Below, in pieces: positions 55,124 through 64,000 of a stretch of 64,000 nucleotides of DNA (positions are counted from its first letter, which is position 1; each line of letters begins with the position of its first letter). A program made the translations under genes and the position numbers. The DNA lies in contig JAGFMI010000021.1 of NCBI GenBank assembly GCA_021030905.1, positions 372,001 to 436,000 on the forward strand, given 5' to 3'. The notes under the pieces are model-generated. The model did not search any database and was not told the DNA's origin. It worked only from the letters and a program-made list of their open reading frames with translations. The DNA is from Pyrenula massariospora. Taxonomy: Eukaryota; Ascomycota; Eurotiomycetes; Pyrenulales; Pyrenulaceae.

Positions 55124-57866
55124 TCCCTACCGCCGAACGCGGCCCCAAATCTCCCAAACAGACACGTGCCCACTTAACATTCCCACACCTCATCCATAAC
55201 GACATTCTCCTTCCTCAATTCCCTGCCGGGGACCATCGGGGACCATCGCGCAGCCCTACGCCAGATCCCGGGCGAAGATCCGATCCCATGCCAAGAAACA
55301 GGGCTGAGTGCGTGCGTGCCGTGCGTTCACAGCCAACGCGTACTTGCTTCTTCCTGCGAGGCTGACAGCGAACACGCGGACGGGACGTGCTGCTGATGGG
55401 ATGGGGATTGCTAGCTTGTTTTGTGTCGGCGCCTTGAAAATCGGACGTCGGAGATAGCAGCTACTGTGAGATTTGTTTTATCGTGACGTTATGGCGGGTC
55501 TGCGTGCTTTGGAGTAAGAGTGGATGTTTTTGGACAGGGGATTTGAGCTTAAGCATTGTCTGTTATTGAATTCCGATCCGGGAAGGGTAAGAGCTCACTG
55601 GCAGTCTTCTTCCATTATGACTGGCGCGCATTGCCATCTCGGATTTAGTCTCTTCCATTCTTGCATCGAGTAGCTCAAAGTTTCTGAAATCATTAGTGGA
55701 GAAGACAAAGATTTTGTTATTTAATCGAAATTTGAACCTCTAAATACCCGACCTTTCCATAATTAAAATTGAATTCATCAAAACTCTTACTCCAAATAAA
55801 AGATTCTATGAAGCAGGATGTCCAACCCTCGACTTCTGCATCGCTTCAAGGATCAGTGATAATTCTACCATACAGCCTCACCAGAAAATTAAAACTGTAT
55901 GAAAACAACAGCAAACCACTGCCTCTCTAGACATCTCAACACACCTTCGCGGGACGGAAACTGGACACACTAATTCTATCTATCGAAAGAACTCTTCTCT
56001 CTACGACTATCATTCCTATGATGAGTAACATCCATCCAATGCTCTTCAACGCTTTGTGTTCGACTGGAAACATAGATGTCAGGGCGGTAATGCTAAGCCC
56101 CTGGACATTTATCTATGACCGCGCTCAATCACGCTCAGTGTGTCTATGACCTTCGTTCACCTACAGGCCACAGGCGCTCGGAGCTCCTCATTCTCAGATG
56201 CTAGCAAGGATTTCCCGACCCATCGGCTGTCGCCGATCCAACCTCGACATGTCCACCAAGCTCTTCACCGCATCCTCTACACACCCTCCTCTCCTACGCG
56301 ATCGTTGTCAATCACAGCGTCGATCTAAGTGCAGATATTGTCCGCAGTTTCGCCTTGACAAAGTATAGAGCATAGCTAGAATTGCCAAAGGTAGGTCTTT
56401 GAGTTTTTGAAGCAGGAATCTGAAGTCGGTGGGGAGATAGGCTCGGAGCTTGCTGGTCGTACATGGCGAGCTCGGAAGACATCACATCTGAGTAGCAGGA
56501 CGCTATCACCAAAGCCTCGTGAGTCCCTATAATGGCAGCTTGATTGGACTTTTGGGGGAAGATTCAAATGGTTCGTCGGTTACCGCGTAATGAGTTTCAG
56601 GGTTGGTCTCCAGGAATTGCTCAAGGAGAGCCATATTCTAAGGTATAACAGTTTCTTATTGGAGTGCTAAGACAAGTATTTCTTGACAAGTCGATAGCAA
56701 GCAGCTATAGAAGGTAGATCAAGGGAGCTGAAACGGTACACTGGATGTGGCTTTATCAGTGCACAGCACGGATTTGAAGGTAGGAGAAAGTAAAAAGAGA
56801 CCTCTCAAAGGGGAGGGCTGGTATCCGTCACGTGCTGTCATGCTCATTACATTCAGTGCATGCAGTGATAGGTATCTAATAACAATCATTTCGACCACGA
56901 CGAATAAGAATTCCAGATAGTCTCTTGCAAAGCACTACAAAGACCGCCCCAAGGACACCTTCAGCCATTCAGATCTCGTCCAAGTCACCGGCTAGACGCA
57001 AGACAAGGACGGCCCTAAAGATAGCGACTTGATGCAGAGGACTTTTCCTTTGTAAGTGCCTCATGGCGAAAGATGATTACTGTCAGGAAAAGCTCATCGA
57101 CAGCCAGAACCCAACGTTGAAGTCGCTCATCGAGTTGACGGCCTGGGGGTTAGGAAGTGGAATTCGGGGGGCAATCAACGCTGGATGAGGATTTAAATTC
57201 CTAAATTACAGAGGTCGGTAGCGCTAGACCGAAGTTATTCGCTAAAAAGGTTGAGTACGTCGGAGACATTCGAGTTTACAGCCTAGATTGTCGTTGCTGA
57301 TTTCACGCGTGGGCCAGAAGCGGGGTGGGTGGTGTCATTCTCTAGGATATTGAATAGTCTCTATGTCACCACTATCTTTCAATGAGTCAGATATTCGTTT
57401 TGTTCCTAAGGTTTTCGTCTTGCTATTGAATGCTAGTAAGAAATGTTTAAATTGTCGACAAAATAAGACCACTCTAAGTTATGCAGATATAGGTTGGCTT
57501 TTTGGCCCCCAGGCCCCCACTTTGCGGCGTCAACGAAGCCTTTAAAAGAACACCATACAGCAAACAGACGATTGCCTGCAAGATATAATCTTTCCAACTA
57601 ATTCACAATGTGAGTGGGCGCAGACTCTCCATTAGCTGAATCTCCAATGCGCAATTGCGCATCTCAAGTCCTTCTCTCTATTTCTAACGACCTTTTTATC
57701 GCATTCGTTTCTTGCCAGATTTGATCATGGAGATTGTCGTACCCTTCTAAGCGCCTTGATTCGCGTCGAGAGGCTTAAGACATAAATTAAAGTGTGCTTC
57801 TCCTACCGAACATTCACTTTCTGAAAAGCTTTGTTCGAAGCCCCTTTCTTTTCTCAGCAATCCTCT
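55124..57866. other. Gene-poor interval
   Basis: About 2.7 kb with only short open frames. A 10-bp tandem duplication (GGGGACCATC twice) lies near 55228-55250. The part from about 55700 is AT-rich. No gene, RNA or longer repeat was recognised. Confidence 0.4.
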
Positions 57867-58871
57867 ATGGCGACCACAGAAGACAAGCCTTTTCCCTTCC
57901 TCCGTCTCCCCCTCGAGCTCCGCACAAGGATCTACACCTTTGCCTTGTTGCCATCGAAAACTCACTTCTATCTCCAAACCTCGACCTACATCCCGTCAAA
58001 CCCTGGATGTCAACCGAAGCTAACGGCGACCATGATAATCCTCAGCCTCCACTCCCAGGTCCAGAACCAGGCCCTTGCCCGATTCGGCGACCCATATGCG
58101 AAATACTACAGAACACCGGACAACAACAACAATGAAGAAGACTCCTCCCCACCAGCGACGCAGCTGCGACTCGTCTGCTCCCAGCTCAACGCCGAAATAT
58201 CCCCCCTCATCTTCGGCCGAGGCCGCAACAACCGCGCCAGCCTCACCATCGCCGCCGATCAAGACTTCTTCGCGCTCCTGCGGCGCCACCTCGCGCCCCA
58301 CACCGTCCGCCCGATCGAGATCCTCCGCCGCGATGGCACGTGGGGACCGCCCTCTCACCTTAGCCCGCCCTCACCCGCGCAATTGGAGCTCGAGCAGGAG
58401 CTCCTGCAGTACATCCGCCGCTGGCGGCGCCTCCGCCTCTTTGTCGTCGACAACTACCTGCACAGCGACGACATGTCGCTCCTCGTGCTCTTCTTGCAAT
58501 CCCCTCCCCGCGGAGATCCCTCCGCCCGCCGACCCGTCCTCGAATTCGTCGTCACAGGCTTCGACGAGATATACTACCAACCCAACTCCGTCGGCTCGCA
58601 TCGAGCTCCCGAGCTCTACTTTGGCAACGGCCGCCTTCCCCCCGCGCTGACGCGGTCGCGTTATTTCGAGAACGTGGTGCAAATCACGCTGGCCGGGGAG
58701 ACGGAGATGTGGGCCGCGCCACGGATGAGCGGGAGGGGTCTGCAGCCGGATTATGCGTTTTACAAGGTGCGATTTGGAGCGGTGTTTGCGGGGTGTGAGG
58801 TGGAAGGGGTGTTTGTGGGGCTGGCGAAGAATGATGTGCTGTCGAGGGTGACGGGAAAGAGGGTGCCGTAG
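57867..58871 (+). CDS. LPLELR-type (F-box/2EXR-like) protein, GC-rich
   Basis: A single exon starts at the first ATG, 57867 (MATTEDKPFPFLRLP), and gives 334 residues. The N-terminal motif FPFLRLPLELRTRIYTFAL is the short F-box/2EXR-like opening seen in many fungal proteins. It is followed by TQLRLVCSQLNAEISPLIFG, the usual second motif ('VCrqinaE..p.lF'). The rest (LLQYIRRWRRLRLFVVDNYL, LEFVVTGFDEIYYQPN, FENVVQITLAGETEMWA) has no assigned fold. It differs from the four-member LPxELR family elsewhere in the window: it has no intron and no PF-opening exon. Function is unknown. It appears intact. Confidence 0.72.
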   Translation: MATTEDKPFPFLRLPLELRTRIYTFALLPSKTHFYLQTSTYIPSNPGCQPKLTATMIILSLHSQVQNQALARFGDPYAKYYRTPDNNNNEEDSSPPATQLRLVCSQLNAEISPLIFGRGRNNRASLTIAADQDFFALLRRHLAPHTVRPIEILRRDGTWGPPSHLSPPSPAQLELEQELLQYIRRWRRLRLFVVDNYLHSDDMSLLVLFLQSPPRGDPSARRPVLEFVVTGFDEIYYQPNSVGSHRAPELYFGNGRLPPALTRSRYFENVVQITLAGETEMWAAPRMSGRGLQPDYAFYKVRFGAVFAGCEVEGVFVGLAKNDVLSRVTGKRVP

Positions 58872-59901
58872 GATGGGGATGGCGATAGCGATGGCGATGA
58901 ATAGATAGGCTGAAGTTGTATTGGAAGGATGTCTCATAGCGGTAACAGATAATAGCTGAGGAATTCGTTGCTTCGTAAACCATGTGCTTCCGTCTGAACC
59001 CCGTTGGCTTGCTTGGGGTTGGGGCCTTGAATCTTGCTGTCGATGACGGGGCGATCAAAAAGCTAACAGCCAGTTGATTTTTGCATCTATCAGTTGAAAG
59101 GATCTCTTGCGGAGAGAAGAGGAAGAAGGGCATTATTGACGTTTAAGGTGGCAACGTGAATACTTTGGCCCTGAATCATCGACAAAATAGTCTCAATCCA
59201 GGAGCTATTCGCATGGTGGATCGCGTCGACCATTAGGAAGTCAATTGGCTTTAGGGAAGGAAGAAATGCTGTGTCGAAGCGGTTGGAGAAGAAAATTGAA
59301 GTTTGAAAGGGTATCTGTTCATGCGCTCAATTAAGTGAATATTCGATATATGAATGAATACTTATCTTCGTTTTAGCTCTGTTACATCGATATGGACACG
59401 TTTGATTCAGAGCTGATGACTTTGTATCTGAGTTTGACGATACTGATTATCTGGCTAGAATGACGCGGAGACATGCCCGGGGGGGTGGCCTCAAGTCCAC
59501 AAAGAAAAGATGTATTTTTATCGAGCCTTGACTCGCCAACGTTGCTCCACACAGCTATTTAAGCCCAAAATCCGACTCGATGAAGTAATGAAGAAGAGTC
59601 TCAGTCACATGTCGAGACAATGGTTGACAGACTTCTTCACGGTACAAGCTAATATGCTTGGTCTAACGTTGAGTGATACATCGAAGTCAAGTATATCGAT
59701 TTATCAATGTGAACCAGCCGCTATCAGCTGGCTGTTTTGACCTTGTGAGAACTCGATTAGCTTCAGAGGCTAGAATCCACTACCAAGATTCCAAAATTCG
59801 GACAAGAAAAGACATGCCGTTTAGAGCGCATGGTTTTCCCAAAATCTCAAGCTCTAATCCCGCTATTTCCACTTGAGCAGTCCGATTGGAGATAAGTGAG
59901 A
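58872..59901. other. Convergent intergenic region, no gene seen
   Basis: Between the LPLELR-type gene and IPI3. Short frames only, with no repeat or RNA gene recognised. Confidence 0.45.
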
Positions 59902-61214
59902 TTAGCTTGAGACACTGAAAATCTTCGAACCCTCCGAAATGATATCGTCCAGCCAGCCGCTCTCGAATGCCGCTGATCCGTTGACATTATCTTTCACAAG
60001 AGATCTCCCCTCTACAATCTTCGCCTGGAGCGTGTAATTAGAAGGAACACCGTACCCTCTTCTCTGAGCAGTCGCCTGTGAGATCTCCATTTTTGGTTTG
60101 ACAATAGACTGTCCACAGGTTACAGGCTCGTTTAGAAGTGCTGGTGGATGAAGTATGAGTAGATTGGTCACTGGATACTCATCTTGGGCGACTTCGTGAA
60201 GAAAAGATTGTTGCGCAATATTCCATGCCGATACTTTACCGCTCTGGTGCCCACAGAGGAGAATGGTTCCATCGTATATCAGGCCCATGCAATTTGTGTA
60301 ATCATTTGACGTTGTCGTCGAATTCCAATTATTTTTGTCCATGTCGATATCAACAGCATTATGAGAGTCATATACAGATTTTGGTGGTACCATTAGATCA
60401 TGAAATGTGATTGAGCCATCATCGTGGCCGAAGTAGAGCGCACGGCTAGCAGGATCAATAGCCAAACAAGTTATTGCTTTCGAAGCGAAAGTCGTTGCTA
60501 TGATCCCACCTGAGAGAGCATTCCATTTATGGACCGTTCCATCCTTGGAAGCGGAGAACAAAACAACAGAGGAGGAAGACGAACTGGGACACAATATAGC
60601 AGTAATAGCTGATCGGTGGCTGCCAAAAGTTGTGATGGGAGCTGGGAGCTCTGGTTCCCCTTCCCGAGCCCTAGTAAATGTTGAAATCCTCTCAAGGGAC
60701 CAGACGTGGACGGTAGAGTCTGACGAGCCAGATATGATGAAATTGTTATCGGGTGTCAATGCGAGACATGTCACTGCATGGAGATGGGCAGCAGAGGTAG
60801 TGATCTGCCGTCCGGTACACGTCTAATTATCGATAAGGAGATATCCAGAGAAACATGTTAGAATCGACCTACCTCCCACAGGATAAGAGATCCATTTTCA
60901 GTCCCTAGAACAACAACAGGAAACCTACCGCTTGTAACGGCCAGAGAGCGTATTCTCTGCTGAAATGGAACAGTCGCTTCCTGTTTGCTTGAGAGGCGAT
61001 TGTAAACGTGCACAGTCGACTTGTCAGCTTGAGCTGAAAACAGATGACTTCGGCTGAGCCCCAGACAATTTGCTGCCGTCGAACTGTTCTTGTAGCTTTT
61101 CCGGATAATCGATTGAGGTTGGCATTGAAGCTCCCGAATGCAGTCTTTCTTTGCTATTAATGGGGCCGCACCTTGAGAGACAAGGCATGAGGTTATAAAG
61201 TGCTGTGCGGGCAT
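59902..61214 (-). CDS. IPI3: Pre-rRNA-processing WD40 protein Ipi3
   Basis: Exons 61214-60873 and 60822-59902 are joined by a 50-nt phase-0 intron (GTAGGT) and give 420 residues. The start is MPAQHFITSCLVSQG. WD-type blades are visible: HLFSAQADKSTVHVYNRL, VVLGTENGSLILWE, then TGRQITTSAAHLHAVTCLAL, FIISGSSDSTVHVWSL, VVLFSASKDGTVHKWNAL and LLCGHQSGKVSAWNI. The ADKSTVHVY and 'ILWE..TGRQ' signatures are those of Ipi3/WDR18. Ipi3 forms the Rix1 complex (Rix1-Ipi1-Ipi3), needed for ITS2 processing and late 60S maturation in the nucleus. It is divergently paired with the uL13 gene. Confidence 0.9.
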
Positions 61215-61492
61215 CTCTCAAGGTGTCAATAGATGATCTAATCCCCAATGATCATGCAGAAGGTAGGCGAAGACCGGCGCGGCTACTGGCCGTGCTTGGC
61301 TGTTTGTGCCCAAACCGGACTTAGGGCACATGCCCTCCGCACTCACCCTGCACTAGACCGAAGTGCTAATTTGATGTGCACCGTTACCGCAAGTTCTATG
61401 GGACAACAATTCCGAACCCTTCGTTACCTTTTACACGACTCTTGATCCGCTCTTCCATTGGGAAAGTAGTGTTAGAGTGTGGTGTGGACAAG
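61215..61492. promoter_or_regulatory. Bidirectional promoter region of IPI3 and uL13 gene
   Basis: This 278-bp spacer separates two divergent ribosome-biogenesis genes and must contain both promoters. No canonical TATA box or known ribosomal-protein element was recognised with confidence. Confidence 0.6.
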
Positions 61493-62287
61493 ATGTCGAC
61501 CTTCGAGCCGGTGGTGAGCATCTCAACTTACACAGAATATCAAAGCGTGGATTTTAACCAAGAATTATCCAGATCGTCATCGACGGCAAAGGCCACCTGC
61601 TTGGTCGATTAGCCAGCATTGTCGCGAAACAACTCCTCAATGGTCAGAAAATTGTGGTGGTCCGGTGTGAAGCTTTGAACATCTCAGGCGAATTCTTCCG
61701 ATCCAAACGTACGTTTCTACCTAGAGTTTAGGATGAGAACACTTCGATAGGCCAGAACCTTTTGACTAACTTCCGACTACTACAGTCAAGTACCATGCCT
61801 ATCTTCGAAAGATTACACGGTACAACCCTACTCGAGGCGGCCCATTCCATTTCCGAGCACCTGGCCGTATTTTCTACAAGACAGTGCGCGGCATGATCCC
61901 TCACAAGACCGCCCGTGGTACTGCTGCGATGGAGAGACTCAAGGTCTTTGAAGGCGTTCCACCACCATATGACAAGAAGCAGAGGAAGGTTGTTCCCCAG
62001 GCTTTGAGAGTCCTGCGCCTAAAGCCAGGCCGGAAATATTGCACGGTTGGACGATTAAGCCATGAGGTTGGTTGGAAATACAAGGATGTCGTAGACCGGT
62101 ATGTATCACCTCAAAATGTAAGGATTACGATAGCTCATGAATTCCAAGTCTCGAGGAGCGGAGAAAGCTCAAATCGTCTGCATACTATGAACGGAAGAAG
62201 ACAGCAAGGAGGCAGCTTGCGGAGGCGCAGAAGACGACAAAGGTGGACAAAAAGACGAGCCAGGAGCTAGCTAAATACGGCTACTAG
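61493..62287 (+). CDS. RPL16: 60S ribosomal protein uL13 (L16/L13a)
   Basis: Exons 61493-61513, 61573-61708, 61786-62098 and 62149-62287 (phases 0, 1, 2; introns 59, 77 and 50 nt) encode 202 residues, close to the usual size. The start is MSTFEPV, with exon 2 opening [15 protein letters not shown]. Further hallmarks are [78 protein letters not shown] and [20 protein letters not shown]. The C-terminal helix is basic and ends KYGY. uL13 is a core large-subunit protein. A very short first coding exon is typical of fungal ribosomal protein genes. Confidence 0.95.
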
Positions 62288-63075
62288 GCCGTTCCGGGAC
62301 AATGAGATGGTGCAGAGAATTTAAATGGGGATGTCAAGAGCATGGCTGAATTTGATGCTTAACAAGCATGCCCTCTAACGTGGTGCTCGGGATTAACTTT
62401 CCGATCTTTGCGATTCCGATATGGCACATTCGACATTTGCCAAGACACTTTCAATAGCCAATATGAGAAATTTCACAATAACAGTCTTCATTGTTAGACA
62501 ATGACGCCCCAGAACGCAACATCACTTGACCTGTTTGATGACCTTGGTCAGCACGACAGGTCCCTTCCAGACCAATGATTTTTGTCATTGCTTCTTTCAT
62601 ACACCGTTATCATTTCTCAAGCGTCGGACTGTCAAAGGACGTGTCTATGCCGAAAGAATCGTCGCCAACCTCCTTCACCCTATTATCAACGGACGGCGTC
62701 ATGTAGTTCCCTTTCCCTTGTGCTACTTTCCTTCGATATCCACCTAGTAGGGGCGGGCGGATTTAAATTAGAGTAGCGCCTACTACGTACGGGTCCAACA
62801 AGCTAAAAGCTACGCAAGTCTGAACCGCGAAATTTCTAAATATGCTCGAACAGCGTTCTTAGCAATCGGTCATGTAGAACCGAGGATCTACCGATGGTAA
62901 AGTGTCCACCCTACCCCACGTCGCTAGAAACCCTGCTGTCGATCATTTGGGACAATGTCATCCGAAGGTCTTGTATGGACTGATGGGGGGGGCGCCCCAG
63001 TACCAACCCAGAAGATGCATGTCAATTTGTGCTACGATATCCTTGCGAGTAACCACTCATCTCATAACCTGAGCG
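62288..63075. other. Intergenic, no gene seen
   Basis: 3' flank of the uL13 gene and promoter side of the acyl-CoA synthetase gene. A plus-strand frame from 62955 overlaps the synthetase start in another frame and has no support. Confidence 0.45.
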
Positions 63076-64000
63076 ATGTCCGGTGCGAAGAGCAGGCTGT
63101 CGAAACTTGCCTCCCACTTTCTCTCCGCATCAGGCACTACACCGGTGGCGGAAAGACACAACATTCATAGCCTGTCCCCTACATACTTCCTACCTCGCGC
63201 AGCAAAAATTGAGCCCGATGTATGATTATTTAGATCAATACATGACAAGATCGATGCTGACAGCTTACCTAGGCGGTAGCGATATACCACCGCACCTCGA
63301 ATGACAAGATATTACGGCGGACGTACCAAGAAGCCGCCGACCGAGCCCGAGGACTTGCATACTACATCAAGAAGCATGGTTATGGGAAAGTGGGCATACT
63401 TTGTACCAATACTCCAGCATTCCTGGAAGCAATCTTTGGCATTGGAGCCGCCGGCGCTGTCAATGTTGGTAGGTCTTGAAAAAGCTTTGTCGGGGGCCTG
63501 GCTGATGTGATGATGAAAGCTATCAACTACCGGCTGAAATCTACTGATATCGCGTACATTTTTGACCATTCTGATGCGGAAGCTATAATTGTTGACGCGG
63601 AATTCCTACCTCTGCTTGATGACTTCCGGAAGGAACACCCTGCCATAGCAATCATTGTGGATACCGATACGGACGCGACAGAAGGGGAATTGAGCGGCCC
63701 TTTTGATGAGGCTGTATTGGAAGGCTTACGATATGATCAAGAGACGGGAAGTAAAGGATGGGATGGTCTCCAAGCTCAGACATCAGATGAGAATGGCGTG
63801 ATCGCGTTGGCCTATACGAGTGGCACCACTGCCAGACCCAAAGGCGTCGAGTACACACATAGAGGTGCTTATATGGCCGCCATTGGCAATATTATCGAAT
63901 CGGGCCTTAATTATCATGTTGGCAGGTGTCATTATCTATGGACGCTACCGATGTTTCATGCAATGGGATGGACATTTCCATGGTCAGTCACAGCAGTCCG
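63076..64000 (+). CDS. AMP-forming acyl-CoA synthetase (ANL superfamily), 5' part
   Basis: Exons 63076-63219, 63273-63468 and 63520 onward (introns 53 and 51 nt, phases 0 and 1) read as one protein that runs off the window end. The start MSGAKSRLSKLASHFLSA gives a basic amphipathic leader that could direct import into mitochondria. Then come LSPTYFLPRAAKIEPD joined to AVAIYHRTSNDKILRRTYQE, GILCTNTPAFLEAIFGIGA, and after the second intron INYRLKSTDIAYIFDHSDAE. The ATP-binding motif YTSGTTARPKGVEYTHRG is intact, followed by LWTLPMFHAMGWTFPWS. The catalytic lysine region lies beyond 64000. The enzyme activates a carboxylate via an acyl-adenylate; the substrate is not predictable here. Confidence 0.9.

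Overview
The window is nuclear DNA of a filamentous ascomycete (Pezizomycotina). Genes carry short introns, mostly 50-75 nt, with GTRNGT donors, CTAAC/CTGAC-type branch sites and C/TAG acceptors. Several families present are typical of these fungi: HET-domain proteins, a NACHT/STAND NLR, DUF3433, DUF3431, DUF7918 and a Zn2Cys6 transcription factor. The genus cannot be named from sequence alone. No CRISPR array, tRNA, rRNA or intact transposase gene was seen.

Layout. 1-1113 (+) is the 3' end of a coiled-coil protein. 2112-12500 holds three members of a small 'LPxELR' F-box/2EXR-like family, at 2112-3219 (-), 9030-10107 (+) and 10878-11949 (+, frameshifted), interleaved with a DUF3431 membrane protein (4810-6076, -) and a DUF7918 protein (7054-8183, -). 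A fourth, degenerate member lies at 29712-30643 (-). 12539-15774 (-) is a six-exon NACHT NLR. 16751-18802 (-) is a HET gene with one in-frame TGA. 19519-23967 (-) is a 1482-residue DUF3433 membrane protein. 26893-29220 (+) is a HET-6-like pseudogene with two frameshifts, joined in frame to an unrelated upstream module. This left half therefore looks like an accessory, allorecognition-rich and decaying region.

31505-34132 holds an NTF2-like protein and a phosphatidylserine-decarboxylase-like enzyme. 36292-36908 is a two-exon orphan gene. 39660-41471 is a TPR-like protein. 44002-46986 is the vacuolar membrane protease PFF1. 47809-48666 is a class I methyltransferase. 49416-52785 is a Zn2Cys6 factor with unusually long introns. 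54242-54721 is a small hypothetical protein and 57867-58871 another LPLELR-type protein.

The right end is core genome. IPI3 (pre-rRNA processing) and the ribosomal protein uL13 gene are divergently transcribed from a 278-bp spacer. They are followed by the 5' part of an AMP-forming acyl-CoA synthetase that runs off the window at 64000.

Non-coding structure includes three related hairpin elements (26591, 34811, 55035) that look like a MITE family, a cluster of GC-rich near-palindromes (42723-42959), a CACGTG-ended hairpin (43570), a diverged tandem repeat (1540-1940), an AT-rich island (about 19160-19260) and a 20-base G tract (53891). All spliced gene models were derived by hand from splice consensus and frame continuity.
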